A program made the position numbers and the translations under genes. Below the pieces are notes generated by a model, which saw nothing but the letters and a program-made list of their open reading frames with translations, had not been told where the DNA came from and did not search any database. Positions 40,660 through 54,776 of a stretch of 64,000 bases of DNA are shown here, piece after piece. Within the stretch, counting starts at the first letter, position 1, and each line of letters starts with the position of its first letter. Location of the stretch: assembly GCA_031216445.1 (NCBI GenBank), contig CM062212.1:23830501-23894500 (forward strand), read 5' to 3'. The DNA comes from Lateolabrax maculatus. Lineage: Eukaryota > Chordata > Actinopteri > Acropomatiformes > Lateolabracidae.

Positions 40660-41950
40660 ATGAGTGTTTTGCATGCTCCTGTGAAGAAAATCTACATCTG
40701 CGGTCAAAAAAACACCTTATTTTCATCAAAAGAAGTTAAAAGGCGAAGACACTTGCTCTGAATGCCGTAATTCATCAAGTTTCATGCTTTGCAGTGTTAC
40801 AGCAGCAGAAATGAGTGTTTGCATGCTCCTGTGAAGAAAAATCTACATCTGCGGTCAAAAAAACACCTTATTTCATCAAAAGAAGTTAAAAGGCGAAGAC
40901 ACTTGCTCTGAATGCCTTAATTCATCAAGTTTCATGCTTTGCAGTGTTACAGCAGCAGAAATGAGTGTTTGCATGCTCCTGTGAAGAAAATCTACATCTG
41001 CGGTCAAAAAAACACCTTATTTCATCAAAAGAAGTTAAAAGATGAAACAAACTTGCTCTGAATGCTATAATTCATCAAGTTTCATGCTTTGCATGTTCGA
41101 TCAGCAGAAATGAGTGTTTGCATGCTCCTGTGAAGAAAATCTACATCTGCGGTCAAAAAACACCTTATTTCATCAAAAGAAGTTAAAAGGCGAAGACACT
41201 TGCTCTGAATGCCGTAATTCATCAAGTTTCATGCTTTGCAGTGTTACAGCAGCAGAAATGAGTGTTTTGCATGCTCCTGTGAAGAAAATCTACATCTGCG
41301 GTCAAAAAACACCTTATTTCATCAAAAGAAGTTAAAAGGCGAAGACACTTGCTCTGAATGCTATAATTCATCAAGTTTCATGCTTTGCATGTTTCGATCA
41401 GCAGAAATGAGTGTTTGCATGCTCCTGTGAAGAAAATCTACATCTGCGGTCAAAAAAACACCTTATTTCATCAAAAGAAGTTAAAAAGGCGAAGGACACT
41501 TGCTCTGAATGCCGTAATTCATCAAGTTTCATGCTTTGCAGTGTTACAGCAGCAGAAATGAGTGTTTGCATGCTCCTGTGAAGAAAATTACATCTGCGGT
41601 CAAAAAAACACCTTATTTCATCAAAAGAAGTTAAAAGGCGAAGACACTTGCTCTGAATGCCGTAATTCATCAAGTTTCATGCTTTGCAGTGTTACAGCAG
41701 CAGAAATGAGTGTTTGCATGCTCCTGTGAAGAAAATTACATCTGCGGTCAAAAAAACACCTTATTTCATCAAAAGAAGTTAAAAGGCGAAGATACTTGCT
41801 CTGAATGCCATAATTCATCAAGTTTCATGCTTTTGCAGTGTTACAGCAGCAGAAATGAGTGTTTGCATGCTCCTGTGAAGAAAAATCTACATCTGCGGTC
41901 AAAAAAACACCTTATTTCATCAAAAGAAGTTAAAAGATGAAACAAACTTG
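40660..41950. repeat. Satellite B segment with clustered homopolymer insertions
   Basis: Mostly single-base gains in runs: GTGTTTTGCATG near 40666, TCAAAAAAACACC repeatedly, TATTTTCATC near 40720, GAAAAATCTAC near 40845, GTTAAAAAGGCGAAGGAC near 41480, GCTTTTGCAG near 41830. They stretch local monomer spacing to 149-151 bp. Their kind and clustering resemble long-read consensus errors more than evolution. Confidence 0.7.
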
Positions 41951-42074
41951 CTCTGAATGCTATAATTCATCAAGTTTCATGCTTTGCATGTTCGATCAGC
42001 AGAAATGAGTGTTTGCATGCTCCTGTGAAGAAAATCTACATCTGCGGTCAAAAAAACACCTTATTTCATCAAAA
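40882..42074. repeat. B higher-order block, copy d
   Basis: Ordered set of eight monomers: B1 with GAATGCCTTAATTC (40882), B2 (41031), B1 (41179), hybrid with a B1 head and B2 CTATAATTC/TTCGATCAG (41328), two 147-bp-type B1 (41477, 41627), B1 with GCGAAGATAC and GAATGCCATAATTC (41775), B2 (41926). The same order occurs at 46063. Extra single bases here come from the surrounding indel-rich zone. Confidence 0.85.
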
Positions 42075-45000
42075 GAAGTTAAAAGGCGAAGACACTTGCT
42101 CTGAATGCCGTAATTCATCAAGTTTCATGCTTTGCAGTGTTACAGCAGCAGAAATGAGTGTTTGCATGCTCCTGTGAAGAAAATCTACATCTGCGGTCAA
42201 AAAACACCTTATTTCATCAAAAGAAGTTAAAAGATGAAACAAACTTGCTCTGAATGCTATAATTATCAAGTTTCATGCTTTGCATGTTCGATCAGCAGAA
42301 ATGAGTGTTTGCATGCTCCTGTGAAGAAAATCTACATCTGCGGTCAAAAAACACCTTATTTCATCAAAAGAAGTTAAAAGGCGAAGACACTTGCTCTGAA
42401 TGCCGTAATTCATCAAGTTTCATGCTTTGCAGTGTTACAGCAGCAGAAATGAGTGTTTGCATGCTCCTGTGAAGAAAATCTACATCTGCGGTCAAAAAAC
42501 ACCTTATTTCATCAAAAGAAGTTAAAAGGCGAAGACACTTGCTCTGAATACCGTAATTCATCAAGTTTCATGCTTTGCAGTGTTACAGCAGCAGAAATGA
42601 GTGTTTGCATGCTCCTGTGAAGAAAATCTACATCTGCGGTCAAAAAACACCTTATTTCATCAAAAGAAGTTAAAAGGCGAAGACACTTGCTCTGAATGCC
42701 GTAATTCATCAAGTTTCATGCTTTGCAGTGTTACAGCAGCAGAAATGAGTGTTTGCATGCTCCTGTGAAGAAAATTACATCTGCGGTCAAAAAACACCTT
42801 ATTTCATCAAAAGAAGTTAAAAGATGAAACAACTTGCTCTGAATGCCTATAATTCATCAAGTTTCATGCTTTGCAGTGTTCGATCAGCAGAAATGAGTGT
42901 TTGCATGCTCCTGTGAAGAAAATCTACATCTGCGGTCAAAAAACACCTTATTTCATCAAAAGAAGTTAAAAGGCGAAGACACTTGCTCTGAATGCCGTAA
43001 TTCATCAAGTTTCATGCTTTGCAGTGTTACAGCAGCAGAAATGAGTGTTTGCATGCTCCTGTGAAGAAAATTACATCTGCGGTCAAAAAACACCTTATTT
43101 CATCAAAAGAAGTTAAAAGGCGAAGACACTTGCTCTGAATGCCGTAATTCATCAAGTTTCATGCTTTGCAGTGTTACAGCAGCAGAAATGAGTGTTTGCA
43201 TGCTCCTGTGAAGAAAATCTACATCTGCGGTCAAAAAACACCTTATTTCATCAAAAGAAGTTAAAAGGCGAAGACACTTGCTCTGAATGCCGTAATTCAT
43301 CAAGTTTCATGCTTTGCAGTGTTCGATCAGCAGAAATGAGTGTTTGCATGCTCCTGTGAAGAAAATCTACATCTGCGGTCAAAAAACACCTTATTTCATC
43401 AAAAGAAGTTAAAAGGCGAAGACACTTGCTCTGAATGCCGTAATTCATCAAGTTTCATGCTTTGCAGTGTTACAGCAGCAGAAATGAGTGTTTGCATGCT
43501 CCTGTGAAGAAAATTACATCTGCGGTCAAAAAACACCTTATTTCATCAAAAGAAGTTAAAAGGCGAAGACACTTGCTCTGAATGCCGTAATTCATCAAGT
43601 TTCATGCTTTGCAGTGTTACAGCAGCAGAAATGAGTGTTTGCATGCTCCTGTGAAGAAAATCTACATCTGCGGTCAAAAAACACCTTATTTCATCAAAAG
43701 AAGTTAAAAGGCGAAGACACTTGCTCTGAATGCCGTAATTCATCAAGTTTCATGCTTTGCAGTGTTACAGCAGCAGAAATGAGTGTTTGCATGCTCCTGT
43801 GAAGAAAATCTACATCTGCGGTCAAAAAACACCTTATTTCATCAAAAGAAGTTAAAAGGCGAAGACACTTGCTCTGAATGCCGTAATTCATCAAGTTTCA
43901 TGCTTTGCAGTGTTACAGCAGCAGAAATGAGTGTTTGCATGCTCCTGTGAAGAAAATTACATCTGCGGTCAAAAAACACCTTATTTCATCAAAAGAAGTT
44001 AAAAGGCGAAGACACTTGCTCTGAATGCCGTAATTCATCAAGTTTCATGCTTTGCAGTGTTACAGCAGCAGAAATGAGTGTTTGCATGCTCCTGTGAAGA
44101 AAATCTACATCTGCGGTCAAAAAACACCTTATTTCATCAAAAGAAGTTAAAAGGCGAAGACACTTGCTCTGAATGCCGTAATTCATCAAGTTTCATGCTT
44201 TGCAGTGTTACAGCAGCAGAAATGAGTGTTTGCATGCTCCTGTGAAGAAAATTACATCTGCGGTCAAAAAACACCTTATTTCATCAAAAGAAGTTAAAAG
44301 ATGAAACAAACTTGCTCTGAATGCTATAATTCATCAAGTTTCATGCTTTGCATGTTCGATCAGCAGAAATGAGTGTTTGCATGCTCCTGTGAAGAAAATC
44401 TACATCTGCGGTCAAAAAACACCTTATTTCATCAAAAGAAGTTAAAAGGCGAAGACACTTGCTCTGAATGCCGTAATTCATCAAGTTTCATGCTTTGCAG
44501 TGTTACAGCAGCAGAAATGAGTGTTTGCATGCTCCTGTGAAGAAAATCTACATCTGCGGTCAAAAAACACCTTATTTCATCAAAAGAAGTTAAAAGGCGA
44601 AGACACTTGCTCTGAATGCCGTAATTCATCAAGTTTCATGCTTTGCAGTGTTACAGCAGCAGAAATGAGTGTTTGCATGCTCCTGTGAAGAAAATTACAT
44701 CTGCGGTCAAAAAACACCTTATTTCATCAAAAGAAGTTAAAAGGCGAAGACACTTGCTCTGAATGCCGTAATTCATCAAGTTTCATGCTTTGCAGTGTTA
44801 CAGCAGCAGAAATGAGTGTTTGCATGCTCCTGTGAAGAAAATCTACATCTGCGGTCAAAAAACACCTTATTTCATCAAAAGAAGTTAAAAGGCGAAGACA
44901 CTTGCTCTGAATGCCGTAATTCATCAAGTTTCATGCTTTGCAGTGTTACAGCAGCAGAAATGAGTGTTTGCATGCTCCTGTGAAGAAAATTACATCTGCG

Positions 45001-46062
45001 GTCAAAAAACACCTTATTTCATCAAAAGAAGTTAAAAGGCGAAGACACTTGCTCTGAATGCCGTAATTCATCAAGTTTCATGCTTTGCAGTGTTACAGCA
45101 GCAGAAATGAGTGTTTGCATGCTCCTGTGAAGAAAATCTACATCTGCGGTCAAAAAACACCTTATTTCATCAAAAGAAGTTAAAAGATGAAACAAACTTG
45201 CTCTGAATGCTATAATTCATCAAGTTTCATGCTTTGCATGTTCGATCAGCAGAAATGAGTGTTTGCATGCTCCTGTGAAGAAAATCTACATCTGCGGTCA
45301 AAAAACACCTTATTTCATCAAAAGAAGTTAAAAGGCGAAGACACTTGCTCTGAATGCCGTAATTCATCAAGTTTCATGCTTTGCAGTGTTACAGCAGCAG
45401 AAATGAGTGTTTGCATGCTCCTGTGAAGAAAATCTACATCTGCGGTCAAAAAACACCTTATTTCATCAAAAGAAGTTAAAAGGCGAAGACACTTGCTCTG
45501 AATGCCGTAATTCATCAAGTTTCATGCTTTGCAGTGTTACAGCAGCAGAAATGAGTGTTTGCATGCTCCTGTGAAGAAAATCTACATCTGCGGTCAAAAA
45601 ACACCTTATTTCATCAAAAGAAGTTAAAAGGCGAAGACACTTGCTCTGAATGCCGTAATTCATCAAGTTTCATGCTTTGCAGTGTTACAGCAGCAGAAAT
45701 GAGTGTTTGCATGCTCCTGTGAAGAAAATTACATCTGCGGTCAAAAAACACCTTATTTCATCAAAAGAAGTTAAAAGGCGAAGACACTTGCTCTGAATGC
45801 CGTAATTCATCAAGTTTCATGCTTTGCAGTGTTACAGCAGCAGAAATGAGTGTTTGCATGCTCCTGTGAAGAAAATCTACATCTGCGGTCAAAAAACACC
45901 TTATTTCATCAAAAGAAGTTAAAAGGCGAAGACACTTGCTCTGAATGCCGTAATTCATCAAGTTTCATGCTTTGCAGTGTTACAGCAGCAGAAATGAGTG
46001 TTTGCATGCTCCTGTGAAGAAAATCTACATCTGCGGTCAAAAAACACCTTATTTCATCAAAA

Positions 46063-47243
46063 GAAGTTAAAAGGCGAAGACACTTGCTCTGAATGCCTTA
46101 ATTCATCAAGTTTCATGCTTTGCAGTGTTACAGCAGCAGAAATGAGTGTTTGCATGCTCCTGTGAAGAAAATCTACATCTGCGGTCAAAAAACACCTTAT
46201 TTCATCAAAAGAAGTTAAAAGATGAAACAAACTTGCTCTGAATGCTATAATTCATCAAGTTTCATGCTTTGCATGTTCGATCAGCAGAAATGAGTGTTTG
46301 CATGCTCCTGTGAAGAAAATCTACATCTGCGGTCAAAAAACACCTTATTTCATCAAAAGAAGTTAAAAGGCGAAGACACTTGCTCTGAATGCCGTAATTC
46401 ATCAAGTTTCATGCTTTGCAGTGTTACAGCAGCAGAAATGAGTGTTTGCATGCTCCTGTGAAGAAAATCTACATCTGCGGTCAAAAAACACCTTATTTCA
46501 TCAAAAGAAGTTAAAAGGCGAAGACACTTGCTCTGAATGCTATAATTCATCAAGTTTCATGCTTTGCATGTTCGATCAGCAGAAATGAGTGTTTGCATGC
46601 TCCTGTGAAGAAAATCTACATCTGCGGTCAAAAAACACCTTATTTCATCAAAAGAAGTTAAAAGGCGAAGACACTTGCTCTGAATGCCGTAATTCATCAA
46701 GTTTCATGCTTTGCAGTGTTACAGCAGCAGAAATGAGTGTTTGCATGCTCCTGTGAAGAAAATTACATCTGCGGTCAAAAAACACCTTATTTCATCAAAA
46801 GAAGTTAAAAGGCGAAGACACTTGCTCTGAATGCCGTAATTCATCAAGTTTCATGCTTTGCAGTGTTACAGCAGCAGAAATGAGTGTTTGCATGCTCCTG
46901 TGAAGAAAATTACATCTGCGGTCAAAAAACACCTTATTTCATCAAAAGAAGTTAAAAGGCGAAGATACTTGCTCTGAATGCCATAATTCATCAAGTTTCA
47001 TGCTTTGCAGTGTTACAGCAGCAGAAATGAGTGTTTGCATGCTCCTGTGAAGAAAATCTACATCTGCGGTCAAAAAACACCTTATTTCATCAAAAGAAGT
47101 TAAAAGATGAAACAAACTTGCTCTGAATGCTATAATTCATCAAGTTTCATGCTTTGCATGTTCGATCAGCAGAAATGAGTGTTTGCATGCTCCTGTTAAG
47201 AAAATCTACATCTGCGGTCAAAAAACACCTTATTTCATCAAAA
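46063..47243. repeat. B higher-order block, copy a
   Basis: Same eight-monomer order as at 40882: CCTTA monomer (46063), B2 (46211), B1, hybrid (46507), two 147-bp B1, GATAC/CCATA monomer (46948), B2 (47096). The last B2 has the rare CTGTTAAG in place of CTGTGAAG (47193). Confidence 0.88.
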
Positions 47244-49458
47244 GAAGTTAAAAGGCGAAGACACTTGCTCTGAATGCCGTAATTCATCAAGTTTCATGCT
47301 TTGCAGTGTTACAGCAGCAGAAATGAGTGTTTGCATGCTCCTGTGAAGAAAATCTACATCTGCGGTCAAAAAACACCTTATTTCATCAAAAGAAGTTAAA
47401 AGGCGAAGACACTTGCTCTGAATGCCGTAATTCATCAAGTTTCATGCTTTGCAGTGTTACAGCAGCAGAAATGAGTGTTTGCATGCTCCTGTGAAGAAAA
47501 TCTACATCTGCGGTCAAAAAACACCTTATTTCATCAAAAGAAGTTAAAAGGCGAAGACACTTGCTCTGAATGCCGTAATTCATCAAGTTTCATGCTTTGC
47601 AGTGTTACAGCAGCAGAAATGAGTGTTTGCATGCTCCTGTGAAGAAAATCTACATCTGCGGTCAAAAAACACCTTATTTCATCAAAAGAAGTTAAAAGAT
47701 GAAACAAACTTGCTCTGAATGCTATAATTCATCAAGTTTCATGCTTTGCATGTTCGATCAGCAGAAATGAGTGTTTGCATGCTCCTGTGAAGAAAATCTA
47801 CATCTGCGGTCAAAAAACACCTTATTTCATCAAAAGAAGTTAAAAGGCGAAGACACTTGCTCTGAATGCCGTAATTCATCAAGTTTCATGCTTTGCAGTG
47901 TTACAGCAGCAGAAATGAGTGTTTGCATGCTCCTGTGAAGAAAATCTACATCTGCGGTCAAAAAACACCTTATTTCATCAAAAGAAGTTAAAAGGCGAAG
48001 ACACTTGCTCTGAATGCCGTAATTCATCAAGTTTCATGCTTTGCAGTGTTACAGCAGCAGAAATGAGTGTTTGCATGCTCCTGTGAAGAAAATTACATCT
48101 GCGGTCAAAAAACACCTTATTTCATCAAAAGAAGTTAAAAGGCGAAGACACTTGCTCTGAATGCCGTAATTCATCAAGTTTCATGCTTTGCAGTGTTACA
48201 GCAGCAGAAATGAGTGTTTGCATGCTCCTGTGAAGAAAATCTACATCTGCGGTCAAAAAACACCTTATTTCATCAAAAGAAGTTAAAAGATGAAACAAAC
48301 TTGCTCTGAATGCTATAATTCATCAAGTTTCATGCTTTGCATGTTCGATCAGCAGAAATGAGTGTTTGCATGCTCCTGTGAAGAAAATCTACATCTGCGG
48401 TCAAAAAACACCTTATTTCATCAAAAGAAGTTAAAAGGCGAAGACACTTGCTCTGAATGCCGTAATTCATCAAGTTTCATGCTTTGCAGTGTTACAGCAG
48501 CAGAAATGAGTGTTTGCATGCTCCTGTGAAGAAAATTACATCTGCGGTCAAAAAACACCTTATTTCATCAAAAGAAGTTAAAAGGCGAAGACACTTGCTC
48601 TGAATGCCGTAATTCATCAAGTTTCATGCTTTGCAGTGTTACAGCAGCAGAAATGAGTGTTTGCATGCTCCTGTGAAGAAAATCTACATCTGCGGTCAAA
48701 AAACACCTTATTTCATCAAAAGAAGTTAAAAGGCGAAGACACTTGCTCTGAATGCCGTAATTCATCAAGTTTCATGCTTTGCAGTGTTCGATCAGCAGAA
48801 ATGAGTGTTTGCATGCTCCTGTGAAGAAAATCTACATCTGCGGTCAAAAAACACCTTATTTCATCAAAAGAAGTTAAAAGGCGAAGACACTTGCTCTGAA
48901 TGCCGTAATTCATCAAGTTTCATGCTTTGCAGTGTTACAGCAGCAGAAATGAGTGTTTGCATGCTCCTGTGAAGAAAATTACATCTGCGGTCAAAAAACA
49001 CCTTATTTCATCAAAAGAAGTTAAAAGGCGAAGACACTTGCTCTGAATGCCGTAATTCATCAAGTTTCATGCTTTGCAGTGTTACAGCAGCAGAAATGAG
49101 TGTTTGCATGCTCCTGTGAAGAAAATCTACATCTGCGGTCAAAAAACACCTTATTTCATCAAAAGAAGTTAAAAGGCGAAGACACTTGCTCTGAATGCCG
49201 TAATTCATCAAGTTTCATGCTTTGCAGTGTTACAGCAGCAGAAATGAGTGTTTGCATGCTCCTGTGAAGAAAATCTACATCTGCGGTCAAAAACACCTTA
49301 TTTCATCAAAAGAAGTTAAAAGGCGAAGACACTTGCTCTGAATGCCGTAATTCATCAAGTTTCATGCTTTGCAGTGTTACAGCAGCAGAAATGAGTGTTT
49401 GCATGCTCCTGTGAAGAAAATTACATCTGCGGTCAAAAAACACCTTATTTCATCAAAA

Positions 49459-50197
49459 GAAGTTAAAAGGCGAAGACACTTGCGCTGAATGCCGTAATTC
49501 ATCAAGTTTCATGCTTTGCAGTGTTACAGCAGCAGAAATGAGTGTTTGCATGCTCCTGTGAAGAAAATCTACATCTGCGGTCAAAAAACACCTTATTTCA
49601 TCAAAAGAAGTTAAAAGATGAAACAAACTTGCTCTGAATGCTATAATTCATCAAGTTTCATGCTTTGCATGTTCGATCAGCAGAAATGAGTGTTTGCATG
49701 CTCCTGTGAAGAAAATCTACATCTGCGGTCAAAAAACACCTTATTTCATCAAAAGAAGTTAAAAGGCGAAGACACTTGCTCTGAATGCCGTAATTCATCA
49801 AGTTTCATGCTTTGCAGTGTTACAGCAGCAGAAATGAGTGTTTGCATGCTCCTGTGAAGAAAATCTACATCTGCGGTCAAAAAACACCTTATTTCATCAA
49901 AAGAAGTTAAAAGGCGAAGACACTTGCTCTGAATGCCGTAATTCATCAAGTTTCATGCTTTGCAGTGTTACAGCAGCAGAAATGAGTGTTTGCATGCTCC
50001 TGTGAAGAAAATTACATCTGCGGTCAAAAAACACCTTATTTCATCAAAAGAAGTTAAAAGGCGAAGACACTTGCGCTGAATGCCGTAATTCATCAAGTTT
50101 CATGCTTTGCAGTGTTACAGCAGCAGAAATGAGTGTTTGCATGCTCCTGTGAAGAAAATCTACATCTGCGGTCAAAAAACACCTTATTTCATCAAAA
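49459..50197. repeat. Local B duplication marked by TTGCGCTGAATG
   Basis: The private variant TTGCGCTG in place of TTGCTCTG occurs only in the monomers at 49459 and 50050, 591 bp apart (three 148-bp units plus one of 147). This suggests a recent copy of at least that monomer across a four-unit step. The following monomers differ (a B2 follows the first copy, a B1 the second), so the shared tract is short or was later altered. Confidence 0.7.
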
Positions 50198-51674
50198 GAA
50201 GTTAAAAGGCGAAGACACTTGCTCTGAATGCCGTAATTCATCAAGTTTCATGCTTTGCAGTGTTACAGCAGCAGAAATGAGTGTTTGCATGCTCCTGTGA
50301 AGAAAATTACATCTGCGGTCAAAAAACACCTTATTTCATCAAAAGAAGTTAAAAGGCGAAGACACTTGCTCTGAATGCCGTAATTCATCAAGTTTCATGC
50401 TTTGCAGTGTTACAGCAGCAGAAATGAGTGTTTGCATGCTCCTGTGAAGAAAATCTACATCTGCGGTCAAAAAACACCTTATTTCATCAAAAGAAGTTAA
50501 AAGGCGAAGACACTTGCTCTGAATGCCGTAATTCATCAAGTTTCATGCTTTGCAGTGTTACAGCAGCAGAAATGAGTGTTTGCATGCTCCTGTGAAGAAA
50601 ATTACATCTGCGGTCAAAAAACACCTTATTTCATCAAAAGAAGTTAAAAGGCGAAGACACTTGCTCTGAATGCCGTAATTCATCAAGTTTCATGCTTTGC
50701 AGTGTTACAGCAGCAGAAATGAGTGTTTGCATGCTCCTGTGAAGAAAATTACATCTGCGGTCAAAAAACACCTTATTTCATCAAAAGAAGTTAAAAGGCG
50801 AAGACACTTGCTCTGAATGCCGTAATTCATCAAGTTTCATGCTTTGCAGTGTTACAGCAGCAGAAATGAGTGTTTGCATGCTCCTGTGAAGAAAATCTAC
50901 ATCTGCGGTCAAAAAACACCTTATTTCATCAAAAGAAGTTAAAAGGCGAAGACACTTGCTCTGAATGCCGTAATTCATCAAGTTTCATGCTTTGCAGTGT
51001 TACAGCAGCAGAAATGAGTGTTTGCATGCTCCTGTGAAGAAAATCTACATCTGCGGTCAAAAAACACCTTATTTCATCAAAAGAAGTTAAAAGATGAAAC
51101 AAACTTGCTCTGAATGCTATAATTCATCAAGTTTCATGCTTTGCATGTTCGATCAGCAGAAATGAGTGTTTGCATGCTCCTGTGAAGAAAATCTACATCT
51201 GCGGTCAAAAAACACCTTATTTCATCAAAAGAAGTTAAAAGGCGAAGACACTTGCTCTGAATGCCGTAATTCATCAAGTTTCATGCTTTGCAGTGTTACA
51301 GCAGCAGAAATGAGTGTTTGCATGCTCCTGTGAAGAAAATCTACATCTGCGGTCAAAAAACACCTTATTTCATCAAAAGAAGTTAAAAGATGAAACAAAC
51401 TTGCTCTGAATGCTATAATTCATCAAGTTTCATGCTTTGCATGTTCGATCAGCAGAAATGAGTGTTTGCATGCTCCTGTGAAGAAAATCTACATCTGCGG
51501 TCAAAAAACACCTTATTTCATCAAAAGAAGTTAAAAGGCGAAGACACTTGCTCTGAATGCCGTAATTCATCAAGTTTCATGCTTTGCAGTGTTACAGCAG
51601 CAGAAATGAGTGTTTGCATGCTCCTGTGAAGAAAATCTACATCTGCGGTCAAAAAACACCTTATTTCATCAAAA

Positions 51675-52855
51675 GAAGTTAAAAGGCGAAGACACTTGCT
51701 CTGAATGCCTTAATTCATCAAGTTTCATGCTTTGCAGTGTTACAGCAGCAGAAATGAGTGTTTGCATGCTCCTGTGAAGAAAATCTACATCTGCGGTCAA
51801 AAAACACCTTATTTCATCAAAAGAAGTTAAAAGATGAAACAAACTTGCTCTGAATGCTATAATTCATCAAGTTTCATGCTTTGCATGTTCGATCAGCAGA
51901 AATGAGTGTTTGCATGCTCCTGTGAAGAAAATCTACATCTGCGGTCAAAAAACACCTTATTTCATCAAAAGAAGTTAAAAGGCGAAGACACTTGCTCTGA
52001 ATGCCGTAATTCATCAAGTTTCATGCTTTGCAGTGTTACAGCAGCAGAAATGAGTGTTTGCATGCTCCTGTGAAGAAAATCTACATCTGCGGTCAAAAAA
52101 CACCTTATTTCATCAAAAGAAGTTAAAAGGCGAAGACACTTGCTCTGAATGCTATAATTCATCAAGTTTCATGCTTTGCATGTTCGATCAGCAGAAATGA
52201 GTGTTTGCATGCTCCTGTGAAGAAAATCTACATCTGCGGTCAAAAAACACCTTATTTCATCAAAAGAAGTTAAAAGGCGAAGACACTTGCTCTGAATGCC
52301 GTAATTCATCAAGTTTCATGCTTTGCAGTGTTACAGCAGCAGAAATGAGTGTTTGCATGCTCCTGTGAAGAAAATTACATCTGCGGTCAAAAAACACCTT
52401 ATTTCATCAAAAGAAGTTAAAAGGCGAAGACACTTGCTCTGAATGCCGTAATTCATCAAGTTTCATGCTTTGCAGTGTTACAGCAGCAGAAATGAGTGTT
52501 TGCATGCTCCTGTGAAGAAAATTACATCTGCGGTCAAAAAACACCTTATTTCATCAAAAGAAGTTAAAAGGCGAAGACACTTGCTCTGAATGCCGTAATT
52601 CATCAAGTTTCATGCTTTGCAGTGTTACAGCAGCAGAAATGAGTGTTTGCATGCTCCTGTGAAGAAAATCTACATCTGCGGTCAAAAAACACCTTATTTC
52701 ATCAAAAGAAGTTAAAAGATGAAACAAACTTGCTCTGAATGCTATAATTCATCAAGTTTCATGCTTTGCATGTTCGATCAGCAGAAATGAGTGTTTGCAT
52801 GCTCCTGTGAAGAAAATCTACATCTGCGGTCAAAAAACACCTTATTTCATCAAAA
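51675..52855. repeat. B higher-order block, copy b
   Basis: Same order as copy a, 5612 bp downstream: CCTTA monomer (51675), B2 (51823), B1 (51971), hybrid (52119), two 147-bp B1, B1, B2 (52708). It lacks the GATAC and CTGTTAAG variants of copy a, so the copies have exchanged or lost variants since duplication. Confidence 0.86.
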
Positions 52856-54776
52856 GAAGTTAAAAGGCGAAGACACTTGCTCTGAATGCCGTAATTCATC
52901 AAGTTTCATGCTTTGCAGTGTTACAGCAGCAGAAATGAGTGTTTGCATGCTCCTGTGAAGAAAATCTACATCTGCGGTCAAAAAACACCTTATTTCATCA
53001 AAAGAAGTTAAAAGGCGAAGACACTTGCTCTGAATGCCGTAATTCATCAAGTTTCATGCTTTGCAGTGTTACAGCAGCAGAAATGAGTGTTTGCATGCTC
53101 CTGTGAAGAAAATCTACATCTGCGGTCAAAAAACACCTTATTTCATCAAAAGAAGTTAAAAGATGAAACAAACTTGCTCTGAATGCTATAATTCATCAAG
53201 TTTCATGCTTTGCATGTTCGATCAGCAGAAATGAGTGTTTGCATGCTCCTGTGAAGAAAATCTACATCTGCGGTCAAAAAACACCTTATTTCATCAAAAG
53301 AAGTTAAAAGGCGAAGACACTTGCTCTGAATGCCGTAATTCATCAAGTTTCATGCTTTGCAGTGTTACAGCAGCAGAAATGAGTGTTTGCATGCTCCTGT
53401 GAAGAAAATCTACATCTGCGGTCAAAAAACACCTTATTTCATCAAAAGAAGTTAAAAGGCGAAGACACTTGCTCTGAATGCCGTAATTCATCAAGTTTCA
53501 TGCTTTGCAGTGTTACAGCAGCAGAAATGAGTGTTTGCATGCTCCTGTGAAGAAAATTACATCTGCGGTCAAAAAACACCTTATTTCATCAAAAGAAGTT
53601 AAAAGGCGAAGACACTTGCTCTGAATGCCGTAATTCATCAAGTTTCATGCTTTGCAGTGTTACAGCAGCAGAAATGAGTGTTTGCATGCTCCTGTGAAGA
53701 AAATCTACATCTGCGGTCAAAAAACACCTTATTTCATCAAAAGAAGTTAAAAGATGAAACAAACTTGCTCTGAATGCTATAATTCATCAAGTTTCATGCT
53801 TTGCATGTTCGATCAGCAGAAATGAGTGTTTGCATGCTCCTGTGAAGAAAATCTACATCTGCGGTCAAAAAACACCTTATTTCATCAAAAGAAGTTAAAA
53901 GGCGAAGACACTTGCTCTGAATGCCGTAATTCATCAAGTTTCATGCTTTGCAGTGTTACAGCAGCAGAAATGAGTGTTTGCATGCTCCTGTGAAGAAAAT
54001 TACATCTGCGGTCAAAAAACACCTTATTTCATCAAAAGAAGTTAAAAGGCGAAGACACTTGCTCTGAATGCCGTAATTCATCAAGTTTCATGCTTTGCAG
54101 TGTTACAGCAGCAGAAATGAGTGTTTGCATGCTCCTGTGAAGAAAATCTACATCTGCGGTCAAAAAACACCTTATTTCATCAAAAGAAGTTAAAAGGCGA
54201 AGACACTTGCTCTGAATGCCGTAATTCATCAAGTTTCATGCTTTGCAGTGTTACAGCAGCAGAAATGAGTGTTTGCATGCTCCTGTGAAGAAAATCTACA
54301 TCTGCGGTCAAAAAACACCTTATTTCATCAAAAGAAGTTAAAAGGCGAAGACACTTGCTCTGAATGCCGTAATTCATCAAGTTTCATGCTTTGCAGTGTT
54401 ACAGCAGCAGAAATGAGTGTTTGCATGCTCCTGTGAAGAAAATTACATCTGCGGTCAAAAAACACCTTATTTCATCAAAAGAAGTTAAAAGGCGAAGACA
54501 CTTGCTCTGAATGCCGTAATTCATCAAGTTTCATGCTTTGCAGTGTTACAGCAGCAGAAATGAGTGTTTGCATGCTCCTGTGAAGAAAATCTACATCTGC
54601 GGTCAAAAAACACCTTATTTCATCAAAAGAAGTTAAAAGGCGAAGACACTTGCTCTGAATGCCGTAATTCATCAAGTTTCATGCTTTGCAGTGTTACAGC
54701 AGCAGAAATGAGTGTTTGCATGCTCCTGTGAAGAAAATCTACATCTGCGGTCAAAAAACACCTTATTTCATCAAAA